Below are positions 1 to 7,619 of a stretch of DNA of 64,000 nucleotides, piece after piece. A model generated the notes under the pieces. That model did no database searches. It saw nothing but the letters and a program-made list of their open reading frames with translations, and was not told the origin of the DNA. The position numbers and the translations under genes were made by a program. The stretch lies in contig NZ_QICL01000001.1 of NCBI RefSeq assembly GCF_003201355.1, positions 62,001 through 126,000 of the forward strand, read 5' to 3'. How positions within the stretch are numbered: the first letter of the stretch is position 1; the number at the start of each line of letters is the position of its first letter. The stretch is from Indolivaga alginatilytica. GTDB taxonomy: Bacteria; Bacteroidota; Bacteroidia; Bacteroidales; Dysgonomonadaceae.

Positions 1-26
1 TTTAATTTAAAACTCGAACAAAAACG

Positions 27-1250
27 ATGAATGTAGTCGACAGATTTATCAAATATGTGAAATTTGACACCGAATCAAATACAGAAACTCTTACCACTCC
101 CAGTACTCCGGGACAATTAGTACTAGCCGAGGAGCTGAAAAAAGAACTGATAGAAATAGGACTCGAAGATATATCATTAGACGGTAATGGATATTTGATG
201 GCAACCTTACCTGCTAATTCGGATAAAAAAATACCGACTATCGGTTTTGTTGCACATATGGATACAAGTCCCGATCTAACAGGAAAGAATGTCAATCCAC
301 GTATTGTAAAATCGTACGACGGCAAAGATATTATTCTCAACAAAGATCTTAATATCGTGCTTTCGCCAAACGACTTCCCCGAACTGTTGAAATTTACGGA
401 TCAGGATATTATCGTAACCGATGGAACTACTTTATTAGGTGCTGATGATAAAGCAGGTATCGCTGAAATTATAACGGCAATGAAATACCTGAAAGACCAT
501 CCCGAAATTAAACATGGAAAAATACGCATCTGCTTTACCCCTGACGAAGAAATAGGAGCAGGAGCTGATGACTTTGACGTAGAAAAATTCGGAGCCGAAT
601 GGGCTTACACGATGGATGGTGGAGAGTTGGGCGAACTTGAATACGAAAACTTCAATGCAACCGGCGTAAAAATAAACATACAAGGACGCAGTGTACATCC
701 CGGATCAGCTAAAAACAAGATGGTTAATGCACTTATTGTAGCCAATAAACTGGTATCGCTTATTCCTGCAAATGAAAGACCGGAACACACTTCTCATTAC
801 GAAGGTTTCTTTCACCTGATGGGAATGTCTGGTTCGGTTGATTCTGCCTCGGTATCATTCATTATTCGCGACCATGACAAAGCATTGTTTGAAAACAGAA
901 AGAAAATAATGACAGATGCTGTTGAATACCTTCAAAAGCTATACCCAAGCAGTACTATTTCACTTGAGATAAAAGATCAGTACTATAACATGCGCGAGAA
1001 AGTAGAACCTGTGATACAGATTGTAAACTACGCTTTCAATGCAATGCAGGAACTGGGTATAACACCTCTTGTAAAACCTATCAGAGGAGGCACAGATGGC
1101 GCCAGACTTTCATTTATGGGACTACCCTGCCCTAACATATTCGCAGGAGGATTAAATTTTCATGGACGCTACGAATACATACCTATCCCCTCTTTAGAAA
1201 AAGCGGTACAAGTAATCGTAAAGATTGCCGAATTAGTAGCTAAGGGTTAA
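27..1250 (+). CDS. pepT: Peptidase T (tripeptide aminopeptidase, M20B)
   Basis: Cytosolic zinc aminopeptidase that removes the N-terminal residue from tripeptides. The 407 aa length is normal for the family. Visible metal and catalytic motifs are AHMDTSPD (His77, Asp79), the bridging Asp140 in LLGADDKAG, and the Glu pair 174-175 in TPDEEIGAG. The dimerisation region [10 protein letters not shown] and the C-terminal [17 protein letters not shown] segment are also typical of PepT. The ATG at 27 follows an A-rich leader. The stop codon runs directly into a copy of the dispersed GGTC element. mgsA follows on the same strand. Confidence 0.95.
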   Translation: MNVVDRFIKYVKFDTESNTETLTTPSTPGQLVLAEELKKELIEIGLEDISLDGNGYLMATLPANSDKKIPTIGFVAHMDTSPDLTGKNVNPRIVKSYDGKDIILNKDLNIVLSPNDFPELLKFTDQDIIVTDGTTLLGADDKAGIAEIITAMKYLKDHPEIKHGKIRICFTPDEEIGAGADDFDVEKFGAEWAYTMDGGELGELEYENFNATGVKINIQGRSVHPGSAKNKMVNALIVANKLVSLIPANERPEHTSHYEGFFHLMGMSGSVDSASVSFIIRDHDKALFENRKKIMTDAVEYLQKLYPSSTISLEIKDQYYNMREKVEPVIQIVNYAFNAMQELGITPLVKPIRGGTDGARLSFMGLPCPNIFAGGLNFHGRYEYIPIPSLEKAVQVIVKIAELVAKG

Positions 1251-1362
1251 GACCTCTTTATTACTGCTTTTTCTTAAAATGACAAATTATTATTCTGTAT
1301 ATTTACCAAAACAACAAAAAGGTCTGCGACCTTAAAGCATTATTGCTTTAAAACAAAAAAAT

Positions 1363-1842
1363 ATGAGAAAACGATTGACTATAGCTCTAGTTGCACACGA
1401 CCATCGCAAAGCCGATATGGTAGACTGGTGTTACTATAATTCAGATTTCCTATCAAGCCACCACTTGGTATGTACAGGAACAACAGGGCATCTTATCCGA
1501 CAGGCTTTCAGCGAAAAAGGTATCGATGCCGAAATAACCTGTATGAACTCGGGGCCTCTGGGGGGCGATGCCGAAATAGCGGCAATGGTAGTACGTCAGG
1601 AAATCAACATGGCCGTTTTCCTTATCGATGACTTGAATCCTCAACCTCACGAAGCAGACATTATGATGCTGTTGCGCCAGTGTCGCGTACATAACGTACC
1701 GATCGCCTGTAATCGTTACAGTGCCGACCTGATGATCACCAGTACTCTTTGGGACAATGAAGACTATACACCCACCAAACCTCGCTATGAACGTTTCGAT
1801 CGTGAAAAATTTGACGAGATATATGGCAAACTAAAAGGTTGA
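1363..1842 (+). CDS. mgsA: Methylglyoxal synthase
   Basis: Converts dihydroxyacetone phosphate to methylglyoxal and phosphate, a bypass that relieves sugar-phosphate stress. The 159 aa protein has all family landmarks: AHDHRKADM (11-19), the phosphate-binding TGTTGHLI (38-45), SGPLGGDAEIA with the catalytic Asp69 (equivalent of E. coli Asp71), and LNPQPHEADI with His96 (equivalent of His98). The Asp101-equivalent lies just after it. The TGA stop lies inside an AAGGT-tgaa-GACCTT palindrome. A strong terminator follows at 1868-1895. Confidence 0.96.
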   Translation: MRKRLTIALVAHDHRKADMVDWCYYNSDFLSSHHLVCTGTTGHLIRQAFSEKGIDAEITCMNSGPLGGDAEIAAMVVRQEINMAVFLIDDLNPQPHEADIMMLLRQCRVHNVPIACNRYSADLMITSTLWDNEDYTPTKPRYERFDREKFDEIYGKLKG

Positions 1843-1914
1843 AGACCTTTTTATTTAGTATAAAAAAAGAGAGACAGCTTACTGTCTCTCTTTTTCATAT
1901 AATCCCTATGTAGT

Positions 1915-2319
1915 TTATTTATAATCTTCCGGAGTTATTTTGAAACGATATATCGTATTACCATCCAGACCTCTGTAAATATATTCGGTTGTAATTCCAT
2001 ATCCGCGAATATCTTCCATTCCAGGATCGTTCTTTGTCATTTCCTTCACCGAAGCTACGATTTCATCTTCAAACTGAAGTGTATCAAAAGCTGCTGTATC
2101 GGTATAAGTATAATAGTGCTGCAAATCATTATTTTTCAGCAGTACAGTACTATCTATACGGATTGTAGTATTAACCATCTGGGGAAATTGCTTATTCAAA
2201 GCATCAACCTCAGTTTTCAATTGTTCATGAATTTTATCGCTACCGGATGTACATTGCACAAAAGACAATGCGATTAGAGATAATCCGGTACTAACTTTCA
2301 ATAGTGTAGTAAGTTTCAT
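1915..2319 (-). CDS. Putative lipoprotein, function unknown
   Basis: A 134 aa protein with an N-terminal signal sequence (hydrophobic residues 11-21) ending at Cys23 in the lipobox-like FVQC, followed by a Ser/Gly/Asp-rich linker. The remainder is hydrophilic, with no catalytic motif I recognise. It starts 12 nt downstream of menG on the same strand, so the two are probably co-transcribed, although there is no evident functional link. The start ATG is immediately followed by K and a hydrophobic stretch, which supports the chosen start. Confidence 0.75.
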   Translation of the reverse strand: MKLTTLLKVSTGLSLIALSFVQCTSGSDKIHEQLKTEVDALNKQFPQMVNTTIRIDSTVLLKNNDLQHYYTYTDTAAFDTLQFEDEIVASVKEMTKNDPGMEDIRGYGITTEYIYRGLDGNTIYRFKITPEDYK

Positions 2320-2331
2320 TATAAATATTTT

Positions 2332-3069
2332 TTATTTTTCACCCAAATACATGGAACAGACTCCCAATGTATAAGTTTTGCACTTTGCATTACGGAAACC
2401 GTTTTTACTAAGTACTCCCACCATCTCTTTACCTTGAACAAAGGCTTCAATAGATTTGGGTAGATATGAATATGCAGTTTTGTCTTTTGAGATAAACCGA
2501 CCGACAGTCGGAATAAACAATCGGGAATATAGCCAGTAGGCTTGTTTCATCGGGAAGTGTTCGGGACTCGACAACTCGAGTATCATTAATCTTCCTCCCG
2601 GTTTTAAAATTCGATGTATTTCTTTCAACCCCTTATCCAGATCTTCGAAATTGCGTATTCCAAATGCAACAATTGCCGCATCATATGAATTATCTGCAAT
2701 ATCTAATGACATGCAATCTTGCTTCTCGAAAGTAATTTTGTCTGATAAGCCTAGTTTAGCCACCTTCTGGCGACCAACCTCCATCATCCCTTCGGAGATA
2801 TCTATACCTGTGATTTTTTCCGATCCAAGCAACCTATATGCTTCTATCGCTAAATCGCCTGTACCTGTGGCAATATCTAAAATAGATTGGGGTTTGAGAT
2901 CTTTTAGAGTCAAAAGACCTTTCTTTCGCCATCCACGGTCTATACCCATAGATAACGTATGATTCAGTGTATCGTAGTTTTCTGCAATAGAATCAAACAT
3001 ACGTTCGACCTGAGCTCCTTTATTTTCGGAACTCTCATAAGGAACTACTTTTTCTGCCTGATATGTCAT
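2332..3069 (-). CDS. menG: Demethylmenaquinone methyltransferase
   Basis: SAM-dependent C-methyltransferase (UbiE/MenG) catalysing the last step of menaquinone synthesis. Visible motifs are VERMFDSIAENYDTLNHTLS near the N-terminus, the SAM motif LDIATGTGDLA (about 64-74), IVAFGIRNFEDL, and LKPGGRLMILELS. The C-terminal MYLGEK is complete. The frame is open to a GTG at 3087, but that codon lies inside a dispersed-repeat core. I place the start at the ATG at 3069 (MTYQAEK, 245 aa), as in other Bacteroidales. Because this lineage uses menaquinone, menG is the better name than ubiE. Confidence 0.94.
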   Translation of the reverse strand: MTYQAEKVVPYESSENKGAQVERMFDSIAENYDTLNHTLSMGIDRGWRKKGLLTLKDLKPQSILDIATGTGDLAIEAYRLLGSEKITGIDISEGMMEVGRQKVAKLGLSDKITFEKQDCMSLDIADNSYDAAIVAFGIRNFEDLDKGLKEIHRILKPGGRLMILELSSPEHFPMKQAYWLYSRLFIPTVGRFISKDKTAYSYLPKSIEAFVQGKEMVGVLSKNGFRNAKCKTYTLGVCSMYLGEK

Positions 3070-3078
3070 GTGTAAGTT

Positions 3079-3165
3079 TAAGGTCACCGACCTTTTTTGC
3101 TTTGGATATGAAGACGAATCTCATTCGCCCATTATATTAAAAGATAGAGCAAACCCTATCCCTTG
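3079..3165 (+). repeat. Dispersed GGTC element (core left, tail right)
   Basis: The core TAAGGTCaccGACCTT is followed by TTTTGCTTTGG and an AT-rich tail. The core lies 10 nt upstream of the menG ATG and creates a spurious GTG start. The end of the tail is approximate. Confidence 0.7.
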
Positions 3166-3200
3166 TAAATCAAAGTTCAGCAATAAATTGCCTAGAATAC

Positions 3201-3383
3201 TTAAATGATGCCTGCTGATTCAGCTTCGTTGCTCAATTTTCGAGCTCTGACTTTAACGATTTTTCCGTTTTTAGAAAAGATGAGATTACCATCTTCAATT
3301 TGTTTTTTTTCAATTAAACGAGTATAAGAAAGACTAAGACCAACCAATAATTTGCTTCTCAAAGCCAATTCGTTACGAGTCAT
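3201..3383 (-). CDS. Small protein coupled to zeta-toxin-like gene
   Basis: A 60 aa, strongly basic protein (MTRNELALRSKLL...). Its ATG overlaps the stop codon of the upstream P-loop gene in an ATGA arrangement (3380-3383), so translation of the two is probably coupled. The N-terminal half looks helical and the middle reads like a short beta element (GNLIFSKNGKIVKVRAR). I recognise no family. The position suggests an accessory or antitoxin-like partner, with the order toxin-then-partner. That role is inference only. Confidence 0.6.
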   Translation of the reverse strand: MTRNELALRSKLLVGLSLSYTRLIEKKQIEDGNLIFSKNGKIVKVRARKLSNEAESAGII

Positions 3384-3946
3384 ATATTTTTTATTTTGTT
3401 TAAAATATCTTCATTATGTTTCTCTATCATGTCTGATCTTTTACCTTCAGCCACCAGACAAAACGGATTTTCCGAATTGTTTACTACCAACCAATAATCA
3501 GCGATTGGAGTATATAAAGTAAACAGATTTTGCGCTCCCGCCCTGTATCTCCGACGAACTACATCCTGAGGCACATGATGCCCTCCGGCTTTAACTCGGT
3601 CTTCGACTCTTTTAATAGCTAATTCAGGAGAACTGAGCCAAAAATACAACAATGTTACGAAATAACCTACTTTTTGTGCTTTTTTAATAAATGATACATA
3701 CGATTTGGTTGCGAGCGTCGTTTCTATCGCAAAATCCTGTTGCAGCCTCAACATCTCCTCCATTCTGCGTATCATTATACGCCCTGCTTCGATGGATGCT
3801 TTCTCGGGTTGAAAGGGTGAAAGCCCCTTTGCAATCTCATCGGCATTGATAAATTCTTTACACTCGAGCATCTCGGGTAACATAGTATATGAAGCCGTAG
3901 TTTTTCCGGCACCATTACAACCGGATATGATATAGAGATTTGGCAT
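3380..3946 (-). CDS. Zeta-toxin-like P-loop kinase
   Basis: A 188 aa P-loop protein with Walker A SGCNGAGKTTAS (about 8-19), a following INADEIAKGLSP segment (zeta toxins have NxDxx(R/K) here, contacting the UDP-sugar substrate), and FAIETTLATKSY, the zeta-family ExT motif with a Thr. The arginine-rich VVRRRYRAGAQN is lid-like. Zeta toxins phosphorylate UDP-N-acetylglucosamine and block murein synthesis, but many chromosomal homologues are uncharacterised. The gene overlaps a 60 aa downstream ORF by 4 nt. An upstream epsilon-type antitoxin is not seen. Kinase fold is secure; toxicity is not. Confidence 0.8.
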   Translation of the reverse strand: MPNLYIISGCNGAGKTTASYTMLPEMLECKEFINADEIAKGLSPFQPEKASIEAGRIMIRRMEEMLRLQQDFAIETTLATKSYVSFIKKAQKVGYFVTLLYFWLSSPELAIKRVEDRVKAGGHHVPQDVVRRRYRAGAQNLFTLYTPIADYWLVVNNSENPFCLVAEGKRSDMIEKHNEDILNKIKNI

Positions 3947-3964
3947 AAATCAAAGTTTTCTTGT

Positions 3965-4060
3965 TAAGGTCACAGACCCTATTTTTCTTTCAGCAGTTTA
4001 TCCACCAAAATTAATCATAATTGAAAATATAGCAATAAATATTTAGCAGTACTTAAGCAG
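3965..4060 (+). repeat. Dispersed GGTC element (core left, tail right)
   Basis: The core TAAGGTCacaGACCC is 19 nt upstream of the zeta-like gene start. It is followed by a T-rich stretch and, about 60-85 nt away, the distal box AATAAATATTTAGCAGTAC. Confidence 0.7.
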
Positions 4061-4109
4061 TATTCAATTGCTTTTAAATAAAGGTAACAATTTACTGCCA
4101 AATACCAAA

Positions 4110-4138
4110 TAAGGTTTGAAACCTTTTTACCGCTTTAA
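4110..4138 (+). repeat. Dispersed GGTC element, short copy
   Basis: TAAGGTTtgAAACCTTTTTACCGCTTTAAT, a diverged core and tail in the middle of the 3947-4306 spacer. That spacer is 360 bp long and has no credible gene. Confidence 0.6.
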
Positions 4139-4208
4139 TAAAATGGACGCAACTGATAAGCTCTACTTTGAGATACTACAAAAAATATACCAGATATCTA
4201 ATAGAAAA

Positions 4209-4256
4209 CGTCTGTCAGGATATTTCCAAAAACGATTGGCTTATATCCGACAGACG
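4209..4256. other. Bulged hairpin of unknown role
   Basis: Arms 4209-4223 and 4243-4256 pair perfectly over 14 bp (CGTCTGTC/GACAGACG plus GGATAT/ATATCC) with one unpaired A. The loop is 19 nt. No T-run follows on either strand, so it is not a classic terminator. It lies between the zeta-like gene and purC. Confidence 0.6.
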
Positions 4257-4283
4257 ACTTATTTCAGAAACCCTCCGATTAAA

Positions 4284-4309
4284 TAATAATAAAAAGGTCT
4301 GAGACCTTA
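4284..4309 (-). repeat. Dispersed GGTC element at the purC stop
   Basis: On the minus strand the purC TAA stop (4307-4309) is the first three bases of TAAGGTCtcaGACCTTTTTATTATT. This is the mini-hairpin plus T-run arrangement. Confidence 0.75.
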
Positions 4310-5251
4310 TTTTTTCAAATAAGCAGTTATATTTTTCTCTATACGACCTTCAACATCGGCAATATCAGCTTTTACAAAAGGCTCGCCAACGATCTTTTCA
4401 TATAGCTCGATATATCTTTCTGAGACCGAGTTGCAATATTCTTCAGTCATTTCGGGAATTTGCTGTCCTTCTTTCCCTTGAAATCCGTTCTCCATTAGCC
4501 ATTTACGAACAAACTCTTTAGACAACTGACGTTGTTCTTGACCTTTTGCAAACAAATCCTGATAAGTATCCGCATAAAAATAACGAGACGAATCGGGTGT
4601 ATGTATTTCATCAATCAGATAAATTTTACCGTCTTTTTTTCCGAATTCGTATTTGGTATCTACAAGGATCAGTCCTTTTTGAGCAGCCATCTCTGTACCT
4701 CTTTGGAAAAGAGCAAAAGTATATTTTTCAAGTTGCTCGTATTCTTCTCTCGAAACCAATCCTTGAGCAATTATCTCTTCTTTCGAAATATTTTCGTCAT
4801 GCCCCTCATCCGCTTTAGTTGTCGGAGTAATGATCGGTGTTGTGAATTTTTGATCCTCCTTCATGCCATCGGGCAAAGGTAAACCGCAAAGTGTACGGGC
4901 TCCACTCTTATATTCACGCCATGCGCTTCCTGTAAGATAACCACGAATCACCATTTCCACCTTATAAGTTTCGCAACGCAAACCTACTGTTACCATAGGA
5001 TCGGGTGTTGCCTGCTTCCAATTAGGAACTATGTCTGCGGTTGCATCCAAAAACTTGGCTGCTATTTGATTCAAAACCTGCCCTTTGTATGGTATACCTT
5101 GTGGTAATACAACATCAAATGCCGAAATACGATCGGTAGCAATCATGACCAATGTATCTTTTCCTATTGAATACACATCACGTACTTTACCGTGATAAAC
5201 ATTTGTTTGATCTGAAAAATGATAATCAGTAGTAACTAAAGTATTCTTCAT
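4307..5251 (-). CDS. purC: SAICAR synthase (phosphoribosylaminoimidazole-succinocarboxamide synthase)
   Basis: Joins CAIR and aspartate with ATP to give SAICAR in de novo purine synthesis. At 314 aa it is the longer form of the family. Motifs are [26 protein letters not shown] near the N-terminus, [17 protein letters not shown] in the centre, and LVDTKYEFG...[15 protein letters not shown] in the nucleotide-binding lobe. It is monocistronic by spacing. A candidate -7 element lies 38 nt upstream and an 18-bp palindrome lies further upstream at 5335-5352. Confidence 0.96.
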   Translation of the reverse strand: MKNTLVTTDYHFSDQTNVYHGKVRDVYSIGKDTLVMIATDRISAFDVVLPQGIPYKGQVLNQIAAKFLDATADIVPNWKQATPDPMVTVGLRCETYKVEMVIRGYLTGSAWREYKSGARTLCGLPLPDGMKEDQKFTTPIITPTTKADEGHDENISKEEIIAQGLVSREEYEQLEKYTFALFQRGTEMAAQKGLILVDTKYEFGKKDGKIYLIDEIHTPDSSRYFYADTYQDLFAKGQEQRQLSKEFVRKWLMENGFQGKEGQQIPEMTEEYCNSVSERYIELYEKIVGEPFVKADIADVEGRIEKNITAYLKK

Positions 5252-5288
5252 TATCTGGATATATTTTATTTTTATAAATTGGGTTCGA

Positions 5289-5296
5289 CAAATTTA
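5289..5296 (-). promoter_or_regulatory. Candidate -7 element for purC
   Basis: Reads TAAATTTG on the minus strand (TAnnTTTG), 38 nt before the purC ATG. No clear -33 TTTG is visible. Confidence 0.5.
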
Positions 5297-5334
5297 CCAA
5301 CAAAATCTTACTTTCTGACCTTTTTCGAAAAGAG

Positions 5335-5352
5335 AGTAGAAAATTTTCTACT
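5335..5352. promoter_or_regulatory. 18-bp perfect palindrome upstream of purC
   Basis: AGTAGAAAATTTTCTACT is its own reverse complement. It sits about 40 bp upstream of the candidate purC -7 element. This is a plausible operator for a dimeric regulator, but no regulator is identified. Confidence 0.4.
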
Positions 5353-5508
5353 TCTATCAACAAATAAATGTAAGCTTTGTTTCCTTTCTTTTTTACTTCT
5401 ATAGTAATTATCTCTGTTTAGTAATAAAGTAACACTCTTTATTACCCTATTTTTAAATAGAACTGCTGACTGAAAAAAATTATCACAATTCAAAAAAAAC
5501 ATAAAAAT

Positions 5509-5539
5509 AAAGGCTGAATAATTAAATTACTCAGCCTTT
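5509..5539 (-). terminator. Intrinsic terminator after the PhzF-like gene
   Basis: Arms AAAGGCTGA (5509-5517) and TCAGCCTTT (5531-5539). On the minus strand it is followed by TATTTTTATG. Confidence 0.8.
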
Positions 5540-5543
5540 GTTT

Positions 5544-6440
5544 TTATTGAATTATATATTTCCCTTCCATTCTCGTTACTGCACCACCTCCGAAAAAAAC
5601 TCTTATATCGCCTTTCCCATCAGTTTGTTTCTGAAGCTTTACAATATTATACTGATCTTTAAAACTATTCTGTTCAATAATAATAGTTTCGGTCTCCCAC
5701 AGTTTACACCCCAAAAGGTAGTTACCAAAAGCGGAATTGCCCGAACCTGTCGCAGGATCTTCGAGATACCCGAATGTGGGAGCAAAAACCCTCGTCCTAA
5801 AATTATTTGATTTATTAGAAACATCTTTCGTAAACACCTCAATAATATCAATCTCCGATTTAATACAAAACTCTTTCAATTCGTCTATATCGGGAAAAAT
5901 ATTGAGAATAGATACCTGTGTCTTTATAGGTACTAATAATGTCGTTAATCCTGCATTAATTATTGAAACAGAAAAGTCCGGATCAATTTCATTAATCTCT
6001 ATCTTTAAATTCTTAGCGATGTCTTTACTATCTGGTAACAGTGCTTTTTCAAAAGGCTCAGGAGCTTGAATAAAGACTGCATCCTGTTCCTTTATCTTGT
6101 TTTCAACAGTTAGCACTCCCCTATTTGTCTTTATTTTAAGTGAATCGAACTGTTGTAAATCAATGTCATTCTTCAAAAGGTCGTACATGATAGCAATAGT
6201 GGCATGACCACAAAAATCGACTTCACGTTCCGCAGAATAATATTTCAATTCAAATTCATCGGCAGAAGTTTTCACAATATAGCCGACTTCATTTACAAAG
6301 CCTTTCAACTCTTTGGCTATTTGCAGCATCTCCTTATCGGTAATATCCGAGAAAGAATCAAGTGAAATATATCCCGCAGGATTACCCATTGAGTTTACTG
6401 TCGCAAAGGCATCTATTTTCTTAAACTTAAATTCTTTCAT
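5544..6440 (-). CDS. PhzF family isomerase/epimerase-like protein
   Basis: A 298 aa member of the PhzF/YddE fold family. It shows DAFATVNSMGNPAGYI at the N-terminus, the conserved acid in FVNEVGYIV (Glu51, in the position of the PhzF catalytic Glu), FCGHATIAIMYDLL, and the C-terminal PATGSGNSAFGNYLLG. PhzF itself isomerises dihydro-hydroxyanthranilate, but there are no phenazine genes here and the true substrate is unknown. It lies 31 nt downstream of phoH on the same strand and ends in a clear terminator. Confidence 0.88.
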   Translation of the reverse strand: MKEFKFKKIDAFATVNSMGNPAGYISLDSFSDITDKEMLQIAKELKGFVNEVGYIVKTSADEFELKYYSAEREVDFCGHATIAIMYDLLKNDIDLQQFDSLKIKTNRGVLTVENKIKEQDAVFIQAPEPFEKALLPDSKDIAKNLKIEINEIDPDFSVSIINAGLTTLLVPIKTQVSILNIFPDIDELKEFCIKSEIDIIEVFTKDVSNKSNNFRTRVFAPTFGYLEDPATGSGNSAFGNYLLGCKLWETETIIIEQNSFKDQYNIVKLQKQTDGKGDIRVFFGGGAVTRMEGKYIIQ

Positions 6441-6471
6441 TGTTACAGGTATAAGAAGTTTACAACTTCAA

Positions 6472-7440
6472 TTACTCCTTAGACTCCGGGAACTCTTTTC
6501 GGCGTCTCTCGTCTTCTTTTTCATAAGCATCTACAATCAACTGAACCAGTTTGTGACGAACAATGTCTTCTTTCGTGAATTCTATTTTTGCTACACCTTT
6601 CACTCCATCTAACACTCGTAAGGCATGTTTCAGCCCCGACAATTGCGATGGAGGTAAATCGATCTGAGTGACATCACCCGTTATTATCATTTTCGCATTC
6701 ATCCCCAAACGGGTAAGAAACATCTTGATCTGATGTATACTTGTATTTTGAGCCTCATCCAGAATAATTACTGCATCGCTCAAAGTGCGTCCACGCATAA
6801 ATGCCAGAGGTGCTATCTGGATAACTTTATTTTCGATATACTCCTTCAATTTAGCAGGAGTTATCATATCTTCCAGAGCATCATAAAGAGGTTGTAAATA
6901 AGGATCGATCTTATCCTTCATATCTCCGGGAAGAAAGCCTAGCTTTTCACCGGCTTCTACAGCAGGACGGCTCAATATTATACGTTTTACTTCTTTGTTT
7001 TTGAGGGCTTTTACGGCAAGCGCAATAGCCACATAGGTTTTACCCGAACCTGCCGGCCCGAGAGCAAATACCAGATCGTTTTTCAGAAAACCGTTTACCA
7101 GTTTCTGTTGATTCTCATTACGTGAATAAATAGGTTTACCATTCATCCCGAATATAATCAGATTGTCCTGCTTGGCAACCTGTGGCGACTTTCCCTTGAT
7201 AACATCAATAATATTTTCTTCGGTAAGCATATTGTGGTCTACACAAAACAATTCGAGTTCCCTCATCTTCTCCTCAAAGAAGGGGATTTCTTCAGCATTA
7301 CCAATCACTTTGATTATATTACCGCGGGCGATTATTCGCAGTTTGGGAAAGAGTGTTTTTAGTAATTGCAGATTACTATTGTTGGTGCCGAAAAAAACGG
7401 CAGCATCTGCATTATCGAGTACAATTATTTGTTCTATCAT
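6472..7440 (-). CDS. phoH: PhoH-family ATPase
   Basis: A 322 aa cytosolic P-loop ATPase with Walker A LGPAGSGKTYVA (about 127-138), Walker B VIILDEAQNT, the sensor-like MIITGDVTQIDLP, and a basic C-terminal tail (YEKEDERRRKEFPESKE). PhoH-like proteins are linked to RNA metabolism and phosphate starvation in other bacteria, but the precise role is unsettled. The N-terminal 90 residues resemble the KH-like region of the PhoH1 class. A TATTTTTG -7 box is 20 nt upstream. The PhzF-like gene follows in the same transcript. Confidence 0.92.
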   Translation of the reverse strand: MIEQIIVLDNADAAVFFGTNNSNLQLLKTLFPKLRIIARGNIIKVIGNAEEIPFFEEKMRELELFCVDHNMLTEENIIDVIKGKSPQVAKQDNLIIFGMNGKPIYSRNENQQKLVNGFLKNDLVFALGPAGSGKTYVAIALAVKALKNKEVKRIILSRPAVEAGEKLGFLPGDMKDKIDPYLQPLYDALEDMITPAKLKEYIENKVIQIAPLAFMRGRTLSDAVIILDEAQNTSIHQIKMFLTRLGMNAKMIITGDVTQIDLPPSQLSGLKHALRVLDGVKGVAKIEFTKEDIVRHKLVQLIVDAYEKEDERRRKEFPESKE

Positions 7441-7460
7441 CTAATTTTTATTCAATTTGA

Positions 7461-7468
7461 CAAAAATA
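7461..7468 (-). promoter_or_regulatory. Candidate -7 element for phoH
   Basis: TATTTTTG on the minus strand, with ATTG at about the -33 position (plus strand 7490-7493). Confidence 0.55.
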
Positions 7469-7540
7469 CAATTCTTTCTTTTTATATCGCAATTTATCCA
7501 AACTATTATTTCGCTTTAGATCAAGACATACATATGCATA

Positions 7541-7575
7541 AAAAGAGCCTTTACTAATAAAGGCTCTTTTTATTT
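7541..7575. terminator. Strong hairpin terminator
   Basis: Arms AAAAGAGCCTTT (7541-7552) and AAAGGCTCTTTT (7559-7570) with flanking A and T tracts. It ends the susD transcript (minus) and insulates the phoH promoter region. Confidence 0.85.
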
Positions 7576-7586
7576 AAGCTGTTCTA

Positions 7587-7619
7587 CTCGCCAAAGGAGT
7601 AAAAAGATCTGCGACCTTA
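7587..7619 (-). repeat. Dispersed GGTC element at the susD stop
   Basis: The minus strand reads TAAGGTCgcaGATCTTTTTA then CTCCTTTGG. The TAA is the susD stop. Confidence 0.7.

Noticed and set aside
435-790. Antisense ORFs within pepT and similar ORFs opposite other long genes
   Set aside because: They are shadows of strongly conserved genes on the other strand and have no start context or family resemblance.
5308-5502. 64-codon minus-strand ORF in the purC-PhzF spacer
   Set aside because: Low-complexity AT-rich sequence, no recognisable protein character, and it overlaps promoter-like and palindromic sequence.
5544-6440. Phenazine biosynthesis gene
   Set aside because: The PhzF fold is shared by many unrelated isomerases and there are no other phz genes.
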